This document shows positions 1-8,856 of a stretch of DNA of 64,000 nt, piece by piece. The DNA is from Caproicibacterium argilliputei. GTDB lineage: Bacteria > Bacillota > Clostridia > Oscillospirales > Acutalibacteraceae. The first letter of the stretch is position 1. Each line of letters opens with the position of its first letter. A program made the translations under genes and the position numbers. A model generated the notes under the pieces. It had not been told where the DNA came from and did not search any database. It was given only the letters and a program-made list of their open reading frames with translations. The stretch lies in NCBI RefSeq assembly GCF_029211325.2, contig NZ_CP135996.1, forward strand, positions 682,001-746,000. The letters run 5' to 3'.

Positions 1-3000
1 GTGGGTTTCCCGTTTTTATCGTATGTGATGTTTGTTGCCTTGCCGTTTTCGTCGAAGCTGAATTTGGAAAGCAGCGTGTCTTTTTTTGCAATCACGCTGC
101 CGTCCTTTGCAGAAGTGAGATCTTCCGCTGCATACAGACCGAACACGCAATCTTTCAGTGCCTTATCCGGCGTGGTTTTCAGGTGTTTCTGCTCATTTGC
201 CGTATTCCATTTGTAAAGGAAATTGGTCGTGAGATCAAGTGTCTGCGATAGTACAACCGGCTTTTCCGTTTCTTTGGAAGCGGAACCGGTGCCGGTTTTG
301 TCCTTATCGTCCTGTTTCGGCAGTTCCACTATAAAGGTATACGGAGTCGTCATACGTAGGTCGATTTTATCCGGCTCCGGTGTAACGGTCATAGTCGCGG
401 TATACTTGCCGCCGACTGCCAGCAGCTTGGTTGCAACCTTCTGCGCGTTATCCCCTTTTTTAAGAACAATGGTTTGAATGGTGTCACCAAGCTTCGCAGC
501 GGGCAGAACTTCTTTGCCGTCTTTGTCCTTGACAGCAGGAATGTTCTGCGCGGCCTTAATTGCAACAGTCGCGCCGGTATAGTCAAGATTTTTTGCAATA
601 GGCAGCTCCACAAACCGTTTGAGCAGGTTAATGTGCGCCTGCTGCCGGGTGTCGTTGGCTGCGCAGTCAACATGCTCTAGCGGAGCAAGTGGGTCAGATG
701 TTGCAATGCCTGTCTTGATATCGGCCAGCCGCTTTTCCTCGGCTGTGTAGTCGAGATTTTCTTTAGTAATCGTTTTGTCACTGCTGTTGTTCTGCGTATT
801 GGAACCGATGTAGTGCGGTTCCTGCGGATTGAGTTTGGTGTCGTTCAAATCAAAGGCAGCGTTGTGCGTGTCCTTGATTTCAAACGCAACCCTATCATCT
901 GAAAGCGTGTAGCCAACCGGGCTGTACAGTTCTTTAAAGTAATACTTGCCCTCGTAAAGATTGCTGGTGGTAATCTGGCCTTTGCTGTCAGTCATGGCCG
1001 TTTCCACAAGCGCGTCTTTTTTAAGGGTATCGGCAAAGGTGAAACTGATTTCACGGTGCATACCGTATTTATCGTCTACACTGTATGTCCGGTTGAGTGT
1101 GGTATTTCGGTTACTGCGAACGGTACTGTCAATGTCGCGGGCAGTAATGTCCTCAGCGGCATACACACCATAGACAGCGCCGGGCAGTGGCACATTGGTG
1201 TAGGTAAACTGCTTGCTTCCGTCACTGCCGGTCACGGCAGTTGCGCCGTCGCCGGTCTTGACGAGGGTTGCGTTGCCGAGAATCGGAGCATCCGCGAAGT
1301 TGACAACTAGCGTCTGATCGAGCGGGTCAACTGCGCCGTCCAGTGTAAAATGCACCGGCTTGTCAGTCAGGTAATAGCCCTCACCGACGTGCACCTCGTA
1401 TACATCATAACCTGCGCTTCCCCATTCCAGCAGATCAGCGAGGTTTGCAGCGCCGCCCTTGTCGTTGCCGGTGACGTTGCCTTTTTCATCTGTTTTCCAA
1501 ACGGTCGCTTTGTTAAGTGCGGCGGAAACGGTTTGATTATCTGTAACCCAGCACTTTCTTGTGCAGTCCCAAACTTTAAAGTAGAAATTGCTATACGGAA
1601 CGATTTTGCCGGAAATGGAATCCGTTTTCTGGATGCGGACGTGCCGCGCGGTAACCTGATTTTCAATATACAAAGGTGCGGTCAGGTTATCCACCGTCTT
1701 GACTTCGGCGGTGGGATGCGCGGCTTCGTACTCGGACAGATGTGTGGAAAACGGGTCAGAGTTGTCAATTTCGTTCCAATAGCTCCACAAATCCTGATCG
1801 GTCATATCTTTATTAGCAATGACCGGGATGTCCGCACCGGCCATCATCACAATTTTGTTGCTAATGATGGTTGCCGCGAAGCTGGCAGCTTCCGCTGCCG
1901 TTGCCTTGCGTGCACCGGTTTTAGAGAGCACTGCTGCCGTGTTGAGCGTGCCAGTGTTGTCATACTGGCTGCCATCCGGCCCGAAATAATAATCTGCATT
2001 TGCAAGCGCCGCGTACTGCGTGCGGCACAGGTCGTAATCACTCAGCGTAAGAAAATCATTGTAGCTGTCTGCGTCATATGCGGCGTTGTTTACAACATCG
2101 CGCAGCACTTTGTCGGTATACAGATCCATGCGGGTTTTGCCGCCAACGGAGCCAGACAGCGGCGGGTTGTGCTCAATGCCAAGGCCGTTGTCGTTGCCAA
2201 GGCCGTCGCCGCCCCGCACGACTGTCCAGTCCTTGATAGTAGCATTCCAGTTTACCTGTGTATCCACCCACTGGAACACCGGTGCGGCCTTATCATAACC
2301 GGTAATGGGGTCGCGTTCCACTACAATGTACTGACCGTAGGGCAGCAGGCGGCTTGTCCATTCCCCGGTTTTGTCGGTGGTCTGTGTGTCCATCAAACCT
2401 TTTACATTATAAGGATTTGCAGCAATTTCAGCGGAGGTCATTTTGTGGCCGTCCTTTTTGCTGATACCGAAATTATAAAGCACCGAGGTATCGTTGTGCA
2501 GCGCGCCGGTTGGGTTCATTTGCGGCGTTGCGGAGAGCATATAAATGTCAAACACAATACCGGGTGCAGGAGTCTTGCCCTGGTTATCGTCGCCGTCCAC
2601 ATTGCCGTTGGGGTCTTTTTCGAGAAACTTGTAGCCGTGCAAATAACCAGATTTCACTTTATCGCAATTTGTAACAACGCCATCAGTGACGGTTGTGCCG
2701 GTCATGGAACTGGGGTTATCCAGCAGCGTGATCTGCGAGGAAGTCAGGTCGGCGTGATTGCCGTTGAACAGGCAAACAAACTCTTGGTACCAGCTGCCGT
2801 GATACTTTGCGTAATCATCGTTATCATAGAGCAAGTAGCCCTTCGGGGCATTGGTTTCAATGATGGCATATCTCACACCTTGCCGTAAAGGAGAACTGCT
2901 GGCACTGCCTGAATTGTCCGTGGTGAGCGTTTGTAAGATCTCACCGATAGGGCGGCCACTGTCGTCATGACCATCCACGCGGATGATTTGATATTTTGCA

Positions 3001-4811
3001 CCTGCAAACGTGGAGTCGCCCTGCGGCTTGTTGCCGGTGGCGGGTTCCCATGTTCCACCCGCAACCAGCACACTGCCGGTGCCTTTGTCGCGTTTATGTA
3101 CCGTAATCACGGACTTTTGCTGATAGTTATAGAGGTCTGTGCCGCTGACTGTGCAGCCGCCGTCATTGCTGTAAACGTAGTTGCTGGTGCGGCTTCCCGC
3201 CCAGGTGTACCCGCCCTGAGTGGTAGTGGTATTCGGTACCTCGTCCACATAGTTGATAACCGGGTCTTTGCCCGGCACGGTCACGGAGTAGGAACCATCA
3301 GACTGGCTGGTGGTGTACATATCATCCGTTACGTCCTTCATCGGCGGGTCGGTAACGGTCTGCCCGCCCGCGGTCATTGCAGCCAATGCTTCCGTGTCAA
3401 TTACCTGATAAGTAACGTTGACATGGATTTGGCAGCCGCCAAGACCTGCCTCATCGTCAAACTCGCCGTACTTGTGACCGCCGATGGGAGTTTGTACATT
3501 CTGTGTATTCCTAACGACGATTTGTGTGGATGAGGCTTTGCCGTCCTTAACCACAAGCGCATAATAGCCGCTGTCGGCGTTGTATTCGGACGGCGGTGTG
3601 ATCTCATGCACATAGTAGGTGCCATCTTTTTTGACGGTGAAGCCCGCAATACCATCATCACCGGAAATAGCGGTGTTGCTGTCGGTAATGCTGGTATCGG
3701 TGATCAGATTGTGGTCTGCATCGTACAAGCCAAATGTTGCGCCGGACAGGGCTTTGCCGGTGATGGCATCTACCTTTTTTACGGTTACGGGGCCGGGGGT
3801 CGGAGTTGTTGGGTCTGCTTTGAGTTTAAAATACAGTTTTTTCGGTGTTGCGGGTGCCTGTCCCAGCAGAACCTGGTAGCCGTTTGCAGTACCTTTGTAC
3901 ATAGTAAGCGCGCCTTTTCCATATGTGCTGATGCTGGAGTCACTGCGACGCTTCACTTCAAAAACTGCATTGCTAACTTTCTGCGTAATGGATTGATTAT
4001 CTGTCTGCGGCATCGAAACATAAATGTGCGTGTCGTCTTTTTTAACAAATGTCAAAGGCAAGCCTTTGGCGTTTGCCTGATTCTGTAGGTCAGAAACAAA
4101 CATATCATCAATTTCGGATTTGTAACCGACCATCGTTAATTCCAGTGTTTTATTGGAATTGTTTTTTGTCATGACGTTCTTACTTGCGGTATTGCCGCCG
4201 TTGGAAGACGTACTTGTAAAGCCGGTTTCCTTGTAGTAATACGCCAGTTGGGCACTTACCTTGTTGTAGCATGTTTTAATTTGCGATAGCAGACTGGCAG
4301 GAGCCGTGATTTCATTAATCATACTGGTCGCGTTGCCTTTAAGTTTACCCGCGCTGGTATTCCATTTACTTGGCTTCGCCATCATTTCCCACAAAAGCAG
4401 CTGGCGGGTATAAAAATAACATGGATAAATATCTGGGCCACCGCCATAGGTGGGGTCATAGCTGATGGCAAAGGCTCGGCCAATCAGTTCTCTCGTATTG
4501 GCATCCACCGTGTTCCAGTAACTATTGTCTACTTTATATGAAGCGCCCGTGTGCATCCTTGCACCCTTGTTCATACAAAACACGTAGTCACCGGATGCCC
4601 GCATGAACCAGATAGGTTCGCCTGCGTAGGTGCCGGAAGTAAACTTTAAACCGGTTTCCTCACAGGTCATGGACAAATTGCCAGACTTGCGCAGGCTGCC
4701 AATGGAACCCTCCTGCTGCACCCCGCCAGCAGCGTTTACGCTCAAGGCACTGCTGGCAGCAACAATAACAGACATTGCAGCCGCCAGGCAGCGCCGGAAT
4801 ATTTTTCGCAT
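1..4811 (-). CDS. Very large secreted surface adhesin with N-terminal thioester domain and SpaA/Cna-B repeats (3' end off window)
   Basis: The frame is open from ATG 4811 to the left edge, over 1,600 residues with no stop, and an RBS (rc of 4821-4826) precedes it. Residues 1-28 are a signal peptide (basic start, hydrophobic core, cleavage near VNAA). Residues ~60-150 resemble a thioester domain (TED): FC at Cys79 followed by NKG, and Gln137 in RQLLLWE, the Cys/Gln pair that in TED adhesins forms an internal thioester for covalent host binding. Beyond residue ~300 there are repeated prealbumin-like modules (LFGLYDA, VYGVYAAED, VFGLYAAED types) typical of SpaA/Cna-B stalks. The C-terminal cell-wall anchor would lie outside the window. 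It is the last visible gene of the mobile element. TED assignment is by motif; SpaA-type repeats are clear. Confidence 0.85.
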   Translation of the reverse strand, partial: MRKIFRRCLAAAMSVIVAASSALSVNAAGGVQQEGSIGSLRKSGNLSMTCEETGLKFTSGTYAGEPIWFMRASGDYVFCMNKGARMHTGASYKVDNSYWNTVDANTRELIGRAFAISYDPTYGGGPDIYPCYFYTRQLLLWEMMAKPSKWNTSAGKLKGNATSMINEITAPASLLSQIKTCYNKVSAQLAYYYKETGFTSTSSNGGNTASKNVMTKNNSNKTLELTMVGYKSEIDDMFVSDLQNQANAKGLPLTFVKKDDTHIYVSMPQTDNQSITQKVSNAVFEVKRRSDSSISTYGKGALTMYKGTANGYQVLLGQAPATPKKLYFKLKADPTTPTPGPVTVKKVDAITGKALSGATFGLYDADHNLITDTSITDSNTAISGDDGIAGFTVKKDGTYYVHEITPPSEYNADSGYYALVVKDGKASSTQIVVRNTQNVQTPIGGHKYGEFDDEAGLGGCQIHVNVTYQVIDTEALAAMTAGGQTVTDPPMKDVTDDMYTTSQSDGSYSVTVPGKDPVINYVDEVPNTTTTQGGYTWAGSRTSNYVYSNDGGCTVSGTDLYNYQQKSVITVHKRDKGTGSVLVAGGTWEPATGNKPQGDSTFAGAKYQIIRVDGHDDSGRPIGEILQTLTTDNSGSASSSPLRQGVRYAIIETNAPKGYLLYDNDDYAKYHGSWYQEFVCLFNGNHADLTSSQITLLDNPSSMTGTTVTDGVVTNCDKVKSGYLHGYKFLEKDPNGNVDGDDNQGKTPAPGIVFDIYMLSATPQMNPTGALHNDTSVLYNFGISKKDGHKMTSAEIAANPYNVKGLMDTQTTDKTGEWTSRLLPYGQYIVVERDPITGYDKAAPVFQWVDTQVNWNATIKDWTVVRGGDGLGNDNGLGIEHNPPLSGSVGGKTRMDLYTDKVLRDVVNNAAYDADSYNDFLTLSDYDLCRTQYAALANADYYFGPDGSQYDNTGTLNTAAVLSKTGARKATAAEAASFAATIISNKIVMMAGADIPVIANKDMTDQDLWSYWNEIDNSDPFSTHLSEYEAAHPTAEVKTVDNLTAPLYIENQVTARHVRIQKTDSISGKIVPYSNFYFKVWDCTRKCWVTDNQTVSAALNKATVWKTDEKGNVTGNDKGGAANLADLLEWGSAGYDVYEVHVGEGYYLTDKPVHFTLDGAVDPLDQTLVVNFADAPILGNATLVKTGDGATAVTGSDGSKQFTYTNVPLPGAVYGVYAAEDITARDIDSTVRSNRNTTLNRTYSVDDKYGMHREISFTFADTLKKDALVETAMTDSKGQITTSNLYEGKYYFKELYSPVGYTLSDDRVAFEIKDTHNAAFDLNDTKLNPQEPHYIGSNTQNNSSDKTITKENLDYTAEEKRLADIKTGIATSDPLAPLEHVDCAANDTRQQAHINLLKRFVELPIAKNLDYTGATVAIKAAQNIPAVKDKDGKEVLPAAKLGDTIQTIVLKKGDNAQKVATKLLAVGGKYTATMTVTPEPDKIDLRMTTPYTFIVELPKQDDKDKTGTGSASKETEKPVVLSQTLDLTTNFLYKWNTANEQKHLKTTPDKALKDCVFGLYAAEDLTSAKDGSVIAKKDTLLSKFSFDENGKATNITYDKNGKP

Positions 4812-4853
4812 TTCGCTTGTTCCTCCAATTTTATTAATAGACGTCTTATCTGT

Positions 4854-4869
4854 TGTCATGGCCATGACA
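4854..4869. promoter_or_regulatory. 16-bp perfect palindrome upstream of the adhesin gene
   Basis: TGTCATGGCCATGACA is a perfect inverted repeat 43 bp before the adhesin start codon. On the minus strand it lies between a weak -35-like TTGCTG and a -10-like GATAAG spaced 17 bp apart. It could be an operator in the adhesin promoter. The promoter itself is weak, so the call is tentative. Confidence 0.4.
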
Positions 4870-4956
4870 GCAAGAAAGCCGTCCGGCGGCGGTCTGATGA
4901 AAGGATGTATGCACATTTTTTTCCTGCTTTCGCTTGATGTATTTTCGTCATAAGAA

Positions 4957-4982
4957 AAGGCGCTCCCAAAAGGGAACGCCTT
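4957..4982 (-). terminator. Rho-independent terminator in the adhesin upstream region
   Basis: The hairpin has arms AAGGCGTTCCC and GGGAGCGCCTT around a TTTT loop and is followed on the minus strand by TTTTCTT. It sits about 145 bp before the adhesin start and directly after a structured segment, so it could end transcripts from the gene upstream or act as an attenuator for the adhesin. Confidence 0.65.
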
Positions 4983-5035
4983 GCGTAAAGGCTGTGAATT
5001 TTTGTCACAGAATTAAAGCCCACCTCGGTTTACGC
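4983..5035 (-). other. Nested stem-loop segment before the terminator, possible structured leader
   Basis: On the minus strand GCGTAAA pairs with TTTACGC across 53 nt and encloses a second hairpin, CTGTGA/TCACAG. The segment lies between two terminator-like hairpins. I do not recognise a riboswitch class and no promoter is evident between 5036 and 5057. With the flanking terminators it accounts for the 310-bp gene-free stretch 4812-5120. Confidence 0.3.
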
Positions 5036-5057
5036 ACCTGCAGGCGGGCATAAAGAA

Positions 5058-5089
5058 CTGCCGCCAACGGCAAAAGCCAATGGCGGCAG
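5058..5089 (-). terminator. Terminator after the secreted protein gene
   Basis: There are 14-nt arms, CTGCCGCC(A)TTGGC-like and GCCGTTGGCGGCAG, around TTTT, followed by TTCTTT on the minus strand, 30 bp past the stop of the gene at 5121-6311. The stem has one mismatch. Confidence 0.75.
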
Positions 5090-5120
5090 CTTAAAAAGAA
5101 GATGTACTAAACTTGTAAGC

Positions 5121-6311
5121 TTATTTCAGGTAGATATACACGGTGTTCCAGTTCGCCAATTCCTTTTTGGTGCGGATTACGCGGCCATAATATTTGTAAT
5201 CGTCATTTGTGTTTGCACCGGAAAGCGTTACGTCATCGCCATTCACATTTTCCACATACTCAAAGTGACCGAGATATGAGCCAATGCCTGGTTCAATGGC
5301 AATAGAATCTTTTTTGGGTTCCGTGCCAATCGTATAGCCAGCAGCTTTAATTTTATCGACTTCTTCTGTGGTTAAAGCTGCTGGAATCAAGCTACAAATG
5401 AAATTGTCAAGTGTTTTGCTGGTGATTTCTTTTGTCCTACCAATAACATAAGAGCTGCAGCCCATGTTCCCGCCATCCGTGGTAGCGTGTAAATTATAGA
5501 AGCCCTGATAATACTTGCTTGTAAACACTGGGTCAGGGTTGGTGTCATAGGTCAGGTTTGACTTAAAGGTGGGAATAATCTGCTCCGTGTTGTAGTCTAA
5601 GTTTGTGTTGTCAGGAACTGCATTGATACCGTATTCCGTAGCTTTATGTTTTTTAAGTTCTTCCACAAGGTCTTTTGCAGTAGCATCCAAAGCTTTTTCA
5701 ACGTTTGCAGCGGAGTCAAAAGCGTTACCACTATACTGTTTAGCAGTTGGAGTTGTCCAAACGTTGGCGCTGTCCAAACTGGCATTGTGTGTGTAGCCCA
5801 TATAGCTCATGTAATCAATGAGATACTGCTTTTTGCGGTTTGCAGCGAGCTGCCCATCCTCGTTATACCAACCATATTTATCTTGTACTTCGCCGCCATA
5901 ATAATAGATAGGCGCACCATCTTTGTAATCATCTTTATGGTGCTGCACGCCAACTTTAATTTTACAGTGCCGCACAGCGCTCTGCCCAGGCAGGGTGGTG
6001 TAAACAGCAGACTCCTGCCCACAACTGCCAATAGCGCGGACTTTAAAATAATAGGTGTCGTTGCCGTTTTCCACCTTTTTAACCGTGTTTTCCGTGCGCA
6101 GTACCGCACCGTTGCCAGCTGCAATTTGCGGGTTCGAGTGGCTGCCAATCACGGTAAACTTAAAAGCGTAGGTGTTGCCTCTGTCAACGGTGAAATCCAT
6201 CGTTGTATCGCTCTGGACGTGCGGGGCAGCCGCGAACGCTGCCGGGGCGGACACACCTGCTGTCAATACTGCTGCCATCAGTACAGATATGGCTTTTCTT
6301 GCTTTTTTCAT
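5121..6311 (-). CDS. Secreted protein of unknown function, 396 aa
   Basis: ATG 6311 follows AAAAGGAG and begins MKKARKAISVLMAAVL, a clear signal peptide cleaved near AFAAA. Residues ~40-130 form a domain with VTFKF-like strands, a GNGAVLRTE motif and YTTLPGQSAVRHCKI. This module recurs in secreted Firmicutes proteins, but I cannot name it. The rest has no recognised domain and ends with an alternating aromatic tail (NTVYIYLK). There is no LPxTG motif or transmembrane anchor. An in-frame opening extends upstream to 6578 but lacks an RBS and runs through the promoter, so the start at 6311 is preferred. It is separated from the adhesin by a terminator. Confidence 0.8.
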   Translation of the reverse strand: MKKARKAISVLMAAVLTAGVSAPAAFAAAPHVQSDTTMDFTVDRGNTYAFKFTVIGSHSNPQIAAGNGAVLRTENTVKKVENGNDTYYFKVRAIGSCGQESAVYTTLPGQSAVRHCKIKVGVQHHKDDYKDGAPIYYYGGEVQDKYGWYNEDGQLAANRKKQYLIDYMSYMGYTHNASLDSANVWTTPTAKQYSGNAFDSAANVEKALDATAKDLVEELKKHKATEYGINAVPDNTNLDYNTEQIIPTFKSNLTYDTNPDPVFTSKYYQGFYNLHATTDGGNMGCSSYVIGRTKEITSKTLDNFICSLIPAALTTEEVDKIKAAGYTIGTEPKKDSIAIEPGIGSYLGHFEYVENVNGDDVTLSGANTNDDYKYYGRVIRTKKELANWNTVYIYLK

Positions 6312-6371
6312 AACTCTCGACTCCTTTTCTATGGTTAGATTGTGGCTAATAATGTTCGGTTTGTCAAATTT

Positions 6372-6400
6372 ATTGTATATCCTTATTTTGGGAATGTCAA
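6372..6400 (-). promoter_or_regulatory. Sigma-A promoter of the secreted protein gene
   Basis: TTGACA (rc of 6395-6400), a 17-bp spacer and TACAAT (rc of 6372-6377). The transcript would start near 6365, giving a ~55-nt 5' UTR. Confidence 0.85.
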
Positions 6401-6408
6401 CCGCTGTT

Positions 6409-6636
6409 TTACTGCGACAATTTGTCGGACTTATTTTTCTGTATGCGCTGTTCCAGCTCGTCCAACGACAAACCGAGGGCAGCGCAAATGTCTGCAATCG
6501 TCCGATAACTGGGGTTAGTGTTATCACCATTTTCAATCGCGTGTAGGGTGGAAACAGCGTGGCCACAGCGCCGCGCAAGTTCTGACAGCGATAAGTCTTG
6601 TTCTTCCCGTTCTTCCTTTATAACGTCTTTCAGCAT
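6409..6636 (-). CDS. Cro/CI-type helix-turn-helix regulator, 75 aa
   Basis: The protein starts MLKDVIKEEREEQDLSLSEL and contains a Xre-type HTH (ARRCGHAVSTLHAIENGDNTNPSYRTIADICAALGL split over two helices). ATG 6636 has a well-placed AAAGGAA site. The same frame stays open upstream to ATG 6816 and would add a ~40-residue hydrophobic membrane segment (VFLLFSVIILGIIVVVVLV), giving a membrane-anchored 135-aa form. The SD spacing is worse there. It ends 9 bp before the -35 box of the secreted protein gene, which it may regulate (inference). Confidence 0.75.
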   Translation of the reverse strand: MLKDVIKEEREEQDLSLSELARRCGHAVSTLHAIENGDNTNPSYRTIADICAALGLSLDELEQRIQKNKSDKLSQ

Positions 6637-6863
6637 AATATTTACATTCCTTTCGGTATGTGGTAGAGTGTTCGTAGATGAGGTATTCTCCGTCCTAACA
6701 AGAACCACTACCACAATGATACCTAGAATAATTACACTAAAAAGTAAAAATACTCCCGTCGTTACCCCGATGGTAACAAACTTTGTATAAAAGTCGGAAA
6801 ACATTTCAATTATCATCCTTTTGTAGATTATTTATTTTTGAATATAAGAATGGAGTGATTATT

Positions 6864-7628
6864 GTGGAGACGATAAAGAAAGTGTTAAAATGGTGGAAAA
6901 CTAATATGCGGTACATCGTAATTTCTGTCTTCATTCCTTTGCTGCTTATTGGAATATTCCCTTTTACAAATGGTGTAAGTATAGGATATGTAATAATTTA
7001 CTCCATTTTAGCCTTATTAGTTTCATTTGAAATAAAATGTGACCTAGCAAAAAGCATCAGTAAATTTCGTACTTCAATACGCGGCTACCTATGGTTTGGG
7101 CTACAACTTTCTGGATTAGCAGTTTTAATATTCGGTATGCTTGCCTTTGAAAACCGTTCGTTTTATGAGAACATTGCTAATCTGAATCAGTATGTTGTTG
7201 ATATGACTGGAAAATACCTAGATGGTTTTGGCGCTTTACTTGTTTCGGTAATTGTTGTCAGCATTGTATTGTTAGGAGTTTGGCTAGTATTAAGTTTATT
7301 TGCTGACGTAAAAATAGTTGTTTTGGTAAATGCGATTTTTACATTTGGAGTAAACTTAATACATCAAATTGTGAATTATATTTTTTCTTTTTTGCCCAAT
7401 TCTTTTTTTGTTGGGCAAAGTTTTACAGATAAAGAAGCTGAGGTATTTACACAATACTGTCGTGGTATGTCTCCAAAGGGAATGCTTCTCTTAATCCTTA
7501 ATACATTCTATATGCCGCTGTTTGTAATAGGTGGTATTATTACAATCGTTGGAGTTATAAAGGGCTATCGGCAAAGTCGTAGACAGAATGTTAACAGTTT
7601 TAGAGAAATAAAATCAAAAATATTGTAA
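6864..7628 (+). CDS. Polytopic membrane protein of unknown function, 254 aa
   Basis: GTG 6864 follows TGGAGTGA by 5 nt, and the first residues are VETIKKVLKWWKTNMRYIV. About six hydrophobic segments are spread along the protein. No family is recognised. It is the only plus-strand gene in the element and is markedly AT-rich compared with its neighbours, suggesting separate acquisition. It converges on the minus-strand genes at 7614, overlapping by 15 bp. An upstream in-frame ATG at 6783 has no RBS. Confidence 0.75.
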   Translation: METIKKVLKWWKTNMRYIVISVFIPLLLIGIFPFTNGVSIGYVIIYSILALLVSFEIKCDLAKSISKFRTSIRGYLWFGLQLSGLAVLIFGMLAFENRSFYENIANLNQYVVDMTGKYLDGFGALLVSVIVVSIVLLGVWLVLSLFADVKIVVLVNAIFTFGVNLIHQIVNYIFSFLPNSFFVGQSFTDKEAEVFTQYCRGMSPKGMLLLILNTFYMPLFVIGGIITIVGVIKGYRQSRRQNVNSFREIKSKIL

Positions 7629-7853
7629 GCACTTCACCTGCATCCAAATCAGCCACGCGCGCGCTTCATCCTCAATGTACCGACCGGAACGCAACCGGTC
7701 ATTAATTACCCGCACCCAGTGTACATATTCTTGCTCATTCAGAGGAAGCTTTGCGGTAAGCTGCGGAGCTTCCGCCGTCAGCTGCTGCAGGTAAGCCGCC
7801 CGACCGTTGGGACTGTCCGGTGGTGCAGGTGCAGCAGTTTTATCTTTTCGCAT
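7614..7853 (-). CDS. Small hypothetical protein, 79 aa
   Basis: ATG 7853 overlaps the stop of the upstream gene (TAATG). The protein is soluble, with a Pro-rich N-terminus (KTAAPAPPDSPNG) and a C-terminal helical part (NEQEYVHWVRVINDRLRSGRY). No domain is recognised. Translational coupling places it at the end of the small-gene cluster downstream of repA. Confidence 0.6.
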   Translation of the reverse strand: MRKDKTAAPAPPDSPNGRAAYLQQLTAEAPQLTAKLPLNEQEYVHWVRVINDRLRSGRYIEDEARAWLIWMQVKCLQYF

Positions 7854-8074
7854 TACTTTTTCCGCCAGATGTTGTTGCGGAAAAGCCCTTTGCCATGGTT
7901 GCGTAAAGTCCAGTCGGCCATAATAAATCCGGCAATCATCACCAGATAGCCGAGAACACAATACAAGGATAGCCAAAGTCCTACCAGCAGAAGCACGGCA
8001 CCGGCAATCACAGTTGCCCGTGCCGTGCTTTTTTGACGCTTTCGGATATAGTCCGGGTCAAAATTTCTCATCAT
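7853..8074 (-). CDS. Small membrane protein, 73 aa
   Basis: ATG 8074 lies behind GGAGG and overlaps the 3' end of the preceding gene by 17 bp. A basic N-terminus (DPDYIRKRQKS) precedes two hydrophobic helices (VIAGAVLLLVGLWLSLYCVL and GYLVMIAGFIMA). A basic C-terminus follows. The function is unknown. Confidence 0.65.
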   Translation of the reverse strand: MMRNFDPDYIRKRQKSTARATVIAGAVLLLVGLWLSLYCVLGYLVMIAGFIMADWTLRNHGKGLFRNNIWRKK

Positions 8075-8513
8075 GAATACCTCCGTGCAGTTTTATTGTG
8101 ATTGCTGCCAACACAGCGCACAGTACGGCAACGATGTTGGCAGTAACTAAAAATGGTGTGCAGATGCGTAAAAGGATGTAAACAACCAAAGCCGCTATGG
8201 TGATTTTTGCAAACAGCCATGACTTCTTTTCCTGATTGTTTGTATCTACGGGGGGAGCAACTAATTGCACTTCCGAAGTCTGCAGATCAATCGCGTCAGC
8301 AATAGAAAAGTGTATGTCTAGATCAGCGTCCAGCTTAATTTCGGTGCCTTCCGGCCCGCAGCTGCAGCGCCAGAATGCGTCGTCATGTTGCGTGATTTTC
8401 CAGTAGGTCAGGTCAAAATTTACTTGACCGCCGGATGTGTCCATGTGGCGCTCGGCAACGATGTCGCTGACGTGCAGCGGCTTGCCAGCGCATTTATAGC
8501 CTGTATCAGTCAT
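8058..8513 (-). CDS. Hypothetical membrane-anchored protein, 151 aa
   Basis: ATG 8513 has a strong TAGGAGG site; a longer frame to 8600 lacks one. The N-terminal ~90 residues are soluble with two Cys (WRCSCGPEG). The C-terminus has two hydrophobic segments (LFAKITIAALVVYILLRI and FLVTANIVAVLCAVLAAITI). It overlaps both neighbours, so it belongs to the same transcript. No family is recognised. Confidence 0.65.
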   Translation of the reverse strand: MTDTGYKCAGKPLHVSDIVAERHMDTSGGQVNFDLTYWKITQHDDAFWRCSCGPEGTEIKLDADLDIHFSIADAIDLQTSEVQLVAPPVDTNNQEKKSWLFAKITIAALVVYILLRICTPFLVTANIVAVLCAVLAAITIKLHGGIHDEKF

Positions 8514-8856
8514 TTCCAGTCCTCCTAAATTGCAGTGCTCCGGTGCAATGCTGCATCTGGTATCGGGATGGAGGGTCACCGAGCAGTGTGCAAAGAGCAT
8601 TTTTTAAATCGTATGCGGCGTTAAAGTCCGTTGTTTCCAGCAGCCACAAGTGCTTGTGTAGTGGCTCATCATCGAGCAATGCATCCGCTTTGACAACAAA
8701 ATATGGCTGACCAGCAAAGTCTTTTCGTACTTCCACCTCAAATGATACAGCTGCAAAATTCTGATTTGATTCAGAATCGTGAATATATACAAACGACTTT
8801 CCTGCGACATTTATGCTATGGCCGCAGATTTCAAAAGTTGATGTTTTAGTTCGCAT
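8506..8856 (-). CDS. Hypothetical protein, 116 aa
   Basis: ATG 8856 follows GGAGG by 7 nt, overlaps the end of repA by 11 bp and overlaps the next gene by 8 bp. The sequence (MRTKTSTFEICGHSINVAGK...) is predicted soluble beta-rich with a LGDPPSRYQMQ tail. No domain is recognised. The overlaps make a repA-coupled operon likely. Confidence 0.65.
   Translation of the reverse strand: MRTKTSTFEICGHSINVAGKSFVYIHDSESNQNFAAVSFEVEVRKDFAGQPYFVVKADALLDDEPLHKHLWLLETTDFNAAYDLKNALCTLLGDPPSRYQMQHCTGALQFRRTGND

Noticed and set aside
1350..2888. A 512-codon open frame on the plus strand opposite the adhesin gene
   Set aside because: It is antisense to a continuous adhesin frame with signal peptide, TED and SpaA motifs. 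The translated product has no recognisable domain and no RBS.
4983..5035. A c-di-GMP or other named riboswitch
   Set aside because: I compared with the class I and II c-di-GMP consensus features from memory and they do not fit, so only a structured segment is reported.
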